From assembly GCA_964512985.1 (NCBI GenBank), contig CAZELI010000059.1:1-5908 (forward strand): a DNA stretch of 5,908 nucleotides, in the 5' to 3' direction. This document shows positions 1 through 4,544 of this stretch, piece after piece. Source of the DNA: CAYPGT01 sp964512985. Lineage in GTDB: Bacteria > Cyanobacteriota > Vampirovibrionia > LMEP-6097. The position numbers were made by a program, and so were the translations under genes. Within the stretch, counting starts at the first letter, position 1. Each line of letters starts with the position of its first letter. Under the pieces are notes generated by a model, which was not told where the DNA came from, searched no databases, and saw only the letters and a program-made list of their open reading frames with translations.

Positions 1-1304
1 TCTACACGTTTAATAGTTGCACCGACGGCTTTAAGTTTAGCTTCTAGTTTATCGTAGCCTCTGTCGAGGTGTTTGAGTCCACGTACTTCGCTCTTGCCAT
101 CTGCGCAGAGTGCAGCTACTACTAGTGCTGCTGTACTTCTTAAATCCTTGCCTTCTACCGCTGTAGGAGTAAGCTTGCCGACGCCTTTCACCACGCCTAC
201 TTTACCATTGAGTTCTACTTTCGCTCCCATGCGTTTAAGTTCTTCAAAATGTTGAAATCTTGAATCGTAAATGTTTTCTACTACAACGCTAGTACCTTCA
301 CAAACACTAAGTAACGTAGAGAATATAGGTTGAATATCAGTAGAGAATCCAGGATACCAAACTGTAGTTATATCAGTTGCAACTAAGCGATCTTTTTTGG
401 CTTGAGCTTGAATATTCACCAACTCTCTTTCATCGATAAACTTATTAGTGTGATGAATTTGGACTGAACAACCCGTGTCTTCAAGCTTACTTAATAGTGA
501 TTGTAAATCTTCTTCGATAACAGAATTAACTGTTAGATTACCTTTAGTCATGATTCCTGCAATCAAAAACGTCGCAGCTTCGATTCTGTCAGGTATAGTA
601 GTGTGTTCTACTGAATGCAGATCAGAAGCACTCTTTCCAGTAATATGAATATTGCTAGAACCAGCTCCTCGAATGTCACAGCCCATCTTATTTAAAAAGT
701 TAGCAAGATCCAAAATCTCAGGATCTTGAGCAGCATTCTCAATGATTGTCTCACCTTCTGCCATGGTTGCAGCTATCATGATATTTTCAGTTGCTCCATT
801 GCTTGGCAAATCCAAATAAATTTTAGTTCCAATTAATCTCTTAGCTTTGGCTACTACGTAACCTTGTTCTTCAGTGATCTCTGCGCCTAATGCTCTAAGA
901 CCCTTGATATGTAGATCAACTTTACGCGAACCAATGTTACATCCACCAGGAAGTGCAACCCTAGCTTCTTTCATTCTGCCAACGAGCGCACCTAAACATT
1001 GAAAACTTGCTCTTAATTTACTAGCAAGGCTAAGTGGTACATATGAACTAGAAAGATCCTTACAGTTAATTGTGATAGTGTTACCTTCTAATTCGGCTTC
1101 GCCTCCAAGTAACCTAATGATCTCGATCATATATTGGATATCTGATAAATCTGGGACGTTATGGATTGTCGTCGTGCCATTGGCTAATAACATGGATGCG
1201 GCGATTTGCTTCAAGGCTGAATTCTTAGCACCTGATACTTCTATCTCTCCATTTAATGGCTTGCCGCCTTCAATAACTAAATACTTTGAATCTGAATCTA
1301 ACAC
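1..1304 (-). CDS. murA: UDP-N-acetylglucosamine 1-carboxyvinyltransferase (3' end just outside the window)
   Basis: MurA transfers enolpyruvate from phosphoenolpyruvate to UDP-GlcNAc, the first committed cytoplasmic step of peptidoglycan synthesis. The frame is open from a GTG at 1304 to the window edge (434 codons plus 2 bases) and no stop is reached. The translation ends at about the point where the E. coli protein (419 residues) has about three residues left, so only a few codons are missing. Visible landmarks are the N-terminal YLVIEGGKPLNGEIEVSGAKN stretch with the substrate-binding Lys27-Asn28 pair, the catalytic loop PGGCNIGSRKVDLH with Cys122 (the fosfomycin-reactive cysteine, so not an Asp-type natural resistance variant), Asp323 in STDIQ, and Arg415 in HLDRGY near the end. 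GTG 1304 was chosen because AAGGG lies 8 bases upstream and family members begin a few residues before this motif. An alternative GTG at 1313 has poor spacing. It lies 130 bases downstream of glyA on the same strand, probably in one transcript. The SNGATEN and DLANF stretches look cyanobacteria/Firmicutes-like. Confidence 0.97.
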   Translation of the reverse strand, partial: MLDSDSKYLVIEGGKPLNGEIEVSGAKNSALKQIAASMLLANGTTTIHNVPDLSDIQYMIEIIRLLGGEAELEGNTITINCKDLSSSYVPLSLASKLRASFQCLGALVGRMKEARVALPGGCNIGSRKVDLHIKGLRALGAEITEEQGYVVAKAKRLIGTKIYLDLPSNGATENIMIAATMAEGETIIENAAQDPEILDLANFLNKMGCDIRGAGSSNIHITGKSASDLHSVEHTTIPDRIEAATFLIAGIMTKGNLTVNSVIEEDLQSLLSKLEDTGCSVQIHHTNKFIDERELVNIQAQAKKDRLVATDITTVWYPGFSTDIQPIFSTLLSVCEGTSVVVENIYDSRFQHFEELKRMGAKVELNGKVGVVKGVGKLTPTAVEGKDLRSTAALVVAALCADGKSEVRGLKHLDRGYDKLEAKLKAVGATIKRV

Positions 1305-1312
1305 CCTAGGCA

Positions 1313-1317
1313 CCCTT
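1313..1317 (-). promoter_or_regulatory. murA ribosome binding site
   Basis: On the minus strand AAGGG stands 8 bases before the GTG at 1304, which supports that start over the GTG at 1313. The sequence overlaps the TGA (1317-1319) that closes a short upstream frame, so a ribosome terminating there would sit on this site. Coupling is inferred. Confidence 0.5.
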
Positions 1318-1364
1318 CATCTATGCAATACTATTTGCATAGCATTATCTACAGACGCACTCAT
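1317..1364 (-). other. possible 15-residue leader frame upstream of and in frame with murA
   Basis: An ATG at 1364 opens MSASVDNAMQIVLHR and closes at TGA 1317-1319, four codons before the murA GTG and in the same frame. A weak GGA lies 11 bases upstream of the ATG. The open frame continues upstream almost to the glyA stop without a further ATG. It could be a leader peptide that couples translation into murA, the remnant of a longer murA N-terminus cut by a stop, or chance. No function is claimed, and the start context is weak. Confidence 0.2.
1321..1342. repeat. perfect 8-bp inverted repeat in the glyA-murA gap
   Basis: CTATGCAA (1321-1328) and TTGCATAG (1335-1342) are exact reverse complements around a 6-base loop. 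In the murA transcript this hairpin would lie 17 to 38 bases before the GTG and close to the ribosome binding site. It has no U-tract and few G-C pairs, so it is not a convincing intrinsic terminator. It could be a weak translational control hairpin or a protein-binding site. Confidence 0.4.
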
Positions 1365-1434
1365 ATTATCATTGTTCCACAAAATCAGCAATTTTGCTAG
1401 ATTCTTGGATATATGTTTACGAATTATTTAAGTT

Positions 1435-2715
1435 TTAGACTTTTACTAGATCACTATAAAGAGGATGCTTTTTATTGAGCTTCGCAACACTAGTTTCGAT
1501 AAGGCTCCTAGTCGCGGCATCTACTGTATTAGTATTTTGGGACATAGACTGTAATACCTTACTAACAATTTCGGCAACTTCAATACAATCAGCTTCCTTA
1601 AAGCCTCTGGTCGTAATAGCTGCAGTGCCAATCCTAATACCACTAGTAACAAATGGGCTTTCTGGGTCATTTGGCACACCGTTTTTATTAACTGTAATTT
1701 TTAGTTCATCTAGGACGTTTGCGGCATCTTTGCCAGTGATTTTAAGGTTCTTAAGATCCAGTAATAATAGATGGTTATCGCTACCTCCTGATACTAGATC
1801 GATGCCATTACTAGTGAAGGTTTCAGCCATAACTTGAATATTCTTCACTACTTGTTTTTGGTAAGCCGTGAAGCTTGGTTCTAGAGCCTCTTTAAAGCAA
1901 ACGGCTTTCGCTGCAATGATATGCATTAAAGGTCCACCTTGCGAGCCAGGGAATATCGCAGAATTGATAGGTTTAGTTAATTCATCATCATTCCATAGAA
2001 TAATGCCACCGCGAGGTCCACGTAGGGTCTTATGAGTAGTGCTAGTAACGACATCTGCATAGGGTATTGGGCTTGGATGTACACCAGCAGCTACTAATCC
2101 AGCTATATGAGCCATGTCTACCATTAGTTTAGCGCCGCATTCATCAGCGATAGCTCTGAACTTGTCGAAGTGAATAATGCGTGGATAAGCTGAGGCACCA
2201 GCGATGATTAGCTTAGGTTTCTCTTGCAATGCTTGTTTTCTAAGAGCATCATAATCGATATAACCATTAGCATTTACGCCATAGCTAATAGCTTGAAACC
2301 ATTTGCCGGAGATGTTTACCGAAGCGCCATGAGTTAAATGTCCGCCTTCCTTAAGGCTCATACCTAAGAATTTATCTCCTGGGTTTAATAGAGCAATGAA
2401 TGCAGCTGTATTTGCATTCGCTCCTGAGTGAGCTTGTACGTTGGCAAACTTGGCTCCGAATAATTGTTTAAGTCTTTCAATCGCTAGAGTCTCTATTTCA
2501 TCTATAAACTCACAGCCATTGTAGTATCTCTTAGCTGGGTAACCTTCGGCATATTTATTAGTAAGGCAAGAGCCTGCTGCTTCCATGACTGCCTTACTAG
2601 CAAAGTTCTCGCTGGCGATTAATTCTATATTATTACTCTGTCTTTTTAGTTCTAGATTGATGAACTTTGCGATCTGCGGGTCTGCTTGGGTTAAGGACTG
2701 ATTAATGTCTGACAT
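1435..2715 (-). CDS. glyA: Serine hydroxymethyltransferase
   Basis: GlyA is a PLP-dependent cytoplasmic enzyme that converts serine and tetrahydrofolate into glycine and 5,10-methylene-tetrahydrofolate, the main source of one-carbon units. The protein has 426 residues (E. coli 417) and is full length. Its numbering matches E. coli through the core: Ser35 in ELIASENF, Tyr55 and Glu57 in NKYAEGYP, His126 in EGGHLTHG, Asp200 and His203 in MVDMAHIAG, and the Schiff-base Lys229 in TSTTHKTLRGPRGG. Arg361 in TSGIRIGT is the expected substrate-carboxylate arginine. The N-terminus (MSDINQSL) is a few residues longer than usual. The ATG has no good Shine-Dalgarno; the nearest candidate, GAGGA at 2735-2739, is 19 bases away and too far for normal use, so initiation here may be weak or differently specified. 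The stop is TAA. murA follows 130 bases downstream on the same strand, and an unrelated gene starts divergently 90 bases upstream. Confidence 0.98.
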   Translation of the reverse strand: MSDINQSLTQADPQIAKFINLELKRQSNNIELIASENFASKAVMEAAGSCLTNKYAEGYPAKRYYNGCEFIDEIETLAIERLKQLFGAKFANVQAHSGANANTAAFIALLNPGDKFLGMSLKEGGHLTHGASVNISGKWFQAISYGVNANGYIDYDALRKQALQEKPKLIIAGASAYPRIIHFDKFRAIADECGAKLMVDMAHIAGLVAAGVHPSPIPYADVVTSTTHKTLRGPRGGIILWNDDELTKPINSAIFPGSQGGPLMHIIAAKAVCFKEALEPSFTAYQKQVVKNIQVMAETFTSNGIDLVSGGSDNHLLLLDLKNLKITGKDAANVLDELKITVNKNGVPNDPESPFVTSGIRIGTAAITTRGFKEADCIEVAEIVSKVLQSMSQNTNTVDAATRSLIETSVAKLNKKHPLYSDLVKV

Positions 2716-2805
2716 AGCTAAGATTTTAGCAGGTTCCTCATCTATTTAGTCTAGTTACTTAGATCTCGATACTGCACATAATTGAAATATTAGGAAGAAG
2801 ATTTT
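2716..2805. other. divergent intergenic region between glyA and the coiled-coil gene
   Basis: These 90 bases must hold the promoters of glyA (minus) and the plus-strand gene. On the plus strand a usable -10 is visible (listed separately). On the minus strand TAAAAT occurs only about 10 bases before the glyA ATG, which would leave almost no leader, and no clear -35/-10 pair for glyA was found. No long inverted repeat or known riboswitch fold was recognised. A glycine riboswitch is not apparent. Confidence 0.5.
2754..2782 (+). promoter_or_regulatory. candidate sigma70-type promoter for the coiled-coil gene
   Basis: CATAAT (2777-2782, 5 of 6 matches to TATAAT) lies 17 bases after a poor -35 match, GTTACT (2754-2759, 3 of 6). 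Transcription would begin near 2789, leaving a leader of about 17 bases that contains the AGGA at 2792-2795, a sensible arrangement for the ATG at 2806. The -35 is weak. Confidence 0.35.
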
Positions 2806-3576
2806 ATGGCACATGCAGATATTTTTGAGAGAATCACGAGACAAGACATAGCTAATCAAGAAACCAAATATACACCTAGAACCGAGACTTTAAAGGAGTC
2901 CAACATGGATAGAAAAGCCGTAGAAACGATTAAATTATTAGGTAAGCAAATTCTTGAAATTCGAGAAATTATCAGCGAGCAAACTAAAACTATTAAATCC
3001 TTACAGACTGAAGTTATTAGCCTTAAGAAGAAAGGTGAAGATGCAGAGGGCAATATTAAACTTGCCATTATTGATCAGAGAGACATTAATAAACAAATAC
3101 GCACATTGAAAGCCGCTGTAAGTAGTCATGAATATATTGATGCAAGAATGCCAGCAAGGGAAGCTTATACTCAGGCACCTAGACCAGCTCAGCCTGTGCA
3201 ACATTTACCACATTTGCCACAGAGACCTGTGCAACAACCAGTCCAACCAGCAAGGGCGTCGTCACCACAAGGTCCAATTCAAGCAGCAGCTCATAAAGCA
3301 GCAGGAGCAGCAAATGCTACAGAAATGGATAGTGCATATCAGGAAATTACTGCTGCTATTAATCAAGCCCGCTCACAGCTTGGCTTAGAACCACATTCGG
3401 ATTTAATAGGAACTATTAAAAGACAAGACCAAACTTATGCCACAATTCAACAAAACCATGCAGCTCAAAAACCACAAGCTAAGCCTGATAGTGAAGTAGC
3501 CAAATCTATGCGAGCAGAAAACGTTGCTAAGGAATTTATATTTGGAAGAATTCCTAAGATGTTAAACTTGGGCTAA
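2806..3576 (+). CDS. Uncharacterised protein with long coiled coil and Pro/Gln-rich linker
   Basis: Not recognised as any known family. The 256 residues show no signal peptide or membrane segment, so it is probably cytoplasmic. Three parts are visible. First, a charged N-terminus (1-36). Second, a coiled coil at about 42-105 with an unbroken register: a positions Ile42, Ile49, Ile56, Ile63, Val70, Gly77, Ile84, Gln91, Ile98, Val105 and d positions Leu45, Ile52, Gln59, Leu66, Leu73, Ala80, Ala87, Ile94, Leu101. Third, a Pro/Gln/His/Ala-rich linker (about 122-170), then a mixed helical segment ending in a hydrophobic and basic tail (EFIFGRIPKMLNLG). Ile at a and Leu at d favours a parallel dimer. 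ATG 2806 has AGGA 10 bases upstream, but ATG 2905 (residue 34) has a stronger site and begins just before the coiled coil; both are possible starts. Its TAA overlaps the stop of the convergent gene. A scaffold or adaptor role is only a guess from architecture. Confidence 0.85.
   Translation: MAHADIFERITRQDIANQETKYTPRTETLKESNMDRKAVETIKLLGKQILEIREIISEQTKTIKSLQTEVISLKKKGEDAEGNIKLAIIDQRDINKQIRTLKAAVSSHEYIDARMPAREAYTQAPRPAQPVQHLPHLPQRPVQQPVQPARASSPQGPIQAAAHKAAGAANATEMDSAYQEITAAINQARSQLGLEPHSDLIGTIKRQDQTYATIQQNHAAQKPQAKPDSEVAKSMRAENVAKEFIFGRIPKMLNLG
2892..2907 (+). promoter_or_regulatory. strong internal ribosome binding site and alternative start (Met34)
   Basis: AAAGGAG (2892-2898) stands 6 bases before an in-frame ATG at 2905. 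This is a better Shine-Dalgarno than the one at the upstream start (AGGA at 2792-2795, 10 bases from ATG 2806). Starting here gives a 223-residue protein that begins MDRKAVETIK, right at the coiled coil. It may be the true start, or it may give a second, shorter product. Confidence 0.45.
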
Positions 3577-4418
3577 AACGGATCTTCATCTCCCTCTTCA
3601 CCGTAATCTTCCTCGTCTAGTGAATCTAGTTGCATTTCTTGTTGCATCTGCTGAAGTTGCTGTTGTTCTTGATCATTATCTACATCAGTAGGGCTTTGTG
3701 TTTCGGCTCTTGGTGCTAGTGGTATTTGATTCGTGTTGTTATTAAAGGTTGGTGTTGGGGGGATGCTTGCAGCGTTGTTAGGAACAGGTTCTTTTTTACG
3801 CTCAAAATTGAGAAAGTTTGGTTTGTGAAATAGTTTATTGTTTTTGGGAAGCTCTGGTGGCGCTTGATACAACTTTTGGTCTATTCTTATACTTTTAGTT
3901 TTGATGCCTTTGGCTTCAGGAATATATAATTCAAGGAATTGAGTTGGTGTCTTGCTTGTATTACCAAAGATTGCTGCTTGATCAAAATAGAAAGTTCTAT
4001 TTATGATATGTTTGTTGTGATGTATTCGGTCATAAGCCAGTGTAGGATTGTATTCCATGACTAAGCTTTCCATGTTTTGATTAATGATCTGCTCAATTTT
4101 AAAGGGCTTGATTCTTGTTGCTGGTTTTTTCTTACCGTTATCTATAACCCAGCTAATTTGTTCTATGGGGTTTTCATTGATTTCATCATATAAAGTTGTG
4201 ATAGTTAAGTATTTTTGATCCCGAGGAATATGGATGGCTATTCGTAAATCAAGCTGGGGTGGAGAGATTGATTCAGTTGCTTGACTATTAGTAAATTTTC
4301 CTTCAATTAAGATGTTCTCATTAAGTATTGGAGCTTGCTTGGTTTTGTGGGGAAAGAGCTTAAATGCCTGAACTGGCAACAGCGCTATCAACATTAGAAC
4401 TAGTAGAATTTTTCTCAT
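3573..4418 (-). CDS. Uncharacterised secreted protein with acidic C-terminal tail
   Basis: Not recognised as a known family. From ATG 4418 it has 281 residues. It begins MRKILLVLMLIALLPVQA|F, a textbook Sec signal peptide with likely signal peptidase I cleavage after Ala18, so the mature protein is expected outside the cytoplasmic membrane. Next comes a possible beta-rich domain (about residues 35-185; alternating segments such as LDLRIAIHI, YLTITTLY, FLELYIPE). A Pro/Asn-rich low-complexity linker follows (about 187-245), then a Gln/Met-rich stretch (QEQQQLQQMQQEMQ). The last 17 residues contain 10 Asp or Glu and end DEDPF. A TTG at 4436 would add six residues before the signal peptide but has no ribosome site; ATG 4418 also lacks a clear one, and was chosen because it gives the canonical signal peptide. 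The stop is TAG, overlapping the convergent gene. It is divergent from the secreted protease, so a shared extracytoplasmic job is possible but inferred from position only. Confidence 0.8.
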   Translation of the reverse strand: MRKILLVLMLIALLPVQAFKLFPHKTKQAPILNENILIEGKFTNSQATESISPPQLDLRIAIHIPRDQKYLTITTLYDEINENPIEQISWVIDNGKKKPATRIKPFKIEQIINQNMESLVMEYNPTLAYDRIHHNKHIINRTFYFDQAAIFGNTSKTPTQFLELYIPEAKGIKTKSIRIDQKLYQAPPELPKNNKLFHKPNFLNFERKKEPVPNNAASIPPTPTFNNNTNQIPLAPRAETQSPTDVDNDQEQQQLQQMQQEMQLDSLDEEDYGEEGDEDPF

Positions 4419-4463
4419 TAGAAATAAGTTTATCAAATGATTAAGACATTAACCTTATTTAAT

Positions 4464-4493
4464 ATTATCTCCTCCATATAACCTACAGTTCAA
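4464..4493 (-). promoter_or_regulatory. candidate sigma70-type promoter for the secreted-protein gene
   Basis: On the minus strand TTGAAC (4488-4493, 4 of 6 to TTGACA) and GATAAT (4464-4469, 5 of 6 to TATAAT) are separated by 18 bases. Transcription would start near 4457, giving a leader of about 39 AT-rich bases before ATG 4418. GGAGGA in the spacer looks like a Shine-Dalgarno but is not placed before a usable start. Confidence 0.45.
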
Positions 4494-4494
4494 A

Positions 4495-4525
4495 GACCCC
4501 TAAGCCGATCTACCTATTAGAGGTC
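4495..4525. repeat. imperfect 9-bp inverted repeat upstream of the protease gene
   Basis: GACCCCTAA (4495-4503) pairs with TTAGAGGTC (4517-4525) at 8 of 9 positions around a 13-base loop. It lies between the divergent promoters and the protease ribosome site. It could be an operator or a leader hairpin. The TTTT just after it (4527-4530) gives a faint terminator look, but the stem is short and mismatched. Confidence 0.35.
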
Positions 4526-4532
4526 GTTTTCT

Positions 4533-4536
4533 GGAG
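4533..4536 (+). promoter_or_regulatory. protease ribosome binding site
   Basis: GGAG lies 8 bases before the GTG at 4545. It decides the start: an in-frame TGA at 4539-4541 closes the frame just upstream, no in-frame ATG precedes the signal peptide, and GTG 4545 yields a complete signal peptide. Confidence 0.6.
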
Positions 4537-4544
4537 CCTGATTA

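Noticed and set aside
1380..1396. CAAAAT/ATTTTG repeat after glyA as a terminator
   Set aside because: Only six A-T-dominated pairs with one G-C pair and no following U-tract; too weak to end transcription, and murA follows on the same strand.
1072..1431. 119-codon open frame on the plus strand
   Set aside because: It lies antisense across the start of murA and the glyA-murA gap. The opposite strand encodes unmistakable MurA, and the plus-strand translation shows no family features.
1475..1837. 120-codon open frame on the plus strand inside glyA
   Set aside because: It is fully antisense to conserved GlyA sequence and has no independent support.
2856..3204. Two minus-strand frames of about 70 codons inside the coiled-coil gene
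   Set aside because: Antisense to the heptad region and without good start context. The hydrophobic look comes from reading Lys/Ile-rich codons backwards.
3128..3388. 86-codon frame overlapping the coiled-coil gene in another plus frame
   Set aside because: Its Gln/Leu/His-rich translation is what a frameshifted read of the Pro/Gln-rich linker gives. The main frame has the regular heptads and continues to a normal stop.
4470..4475. GGAGGA on the minus strand as a ribosome site for the secreted protein
   Set aside because: The next ATG (4447-4449) is 20 bases away and its frame stops after two codons. The motif falls in the spacer of the candidate promoter instead.
4477..4482. TATAAC as the -10 of a plus-strand protease promoter
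   Set aside because: The hexamer matches 5 of 6, but no acceptable -35 lies 16 to 18 bases upstream, so it is too weak to list as a promoter on its own.
4437..4544. Non-coding RNA or tRNA in the divergent region
   Set aside because: No cloverleaf, CCA end or known RNA motif was seen; the region is accounted for by promoters, the inverted repeat and the protease ribosome site.
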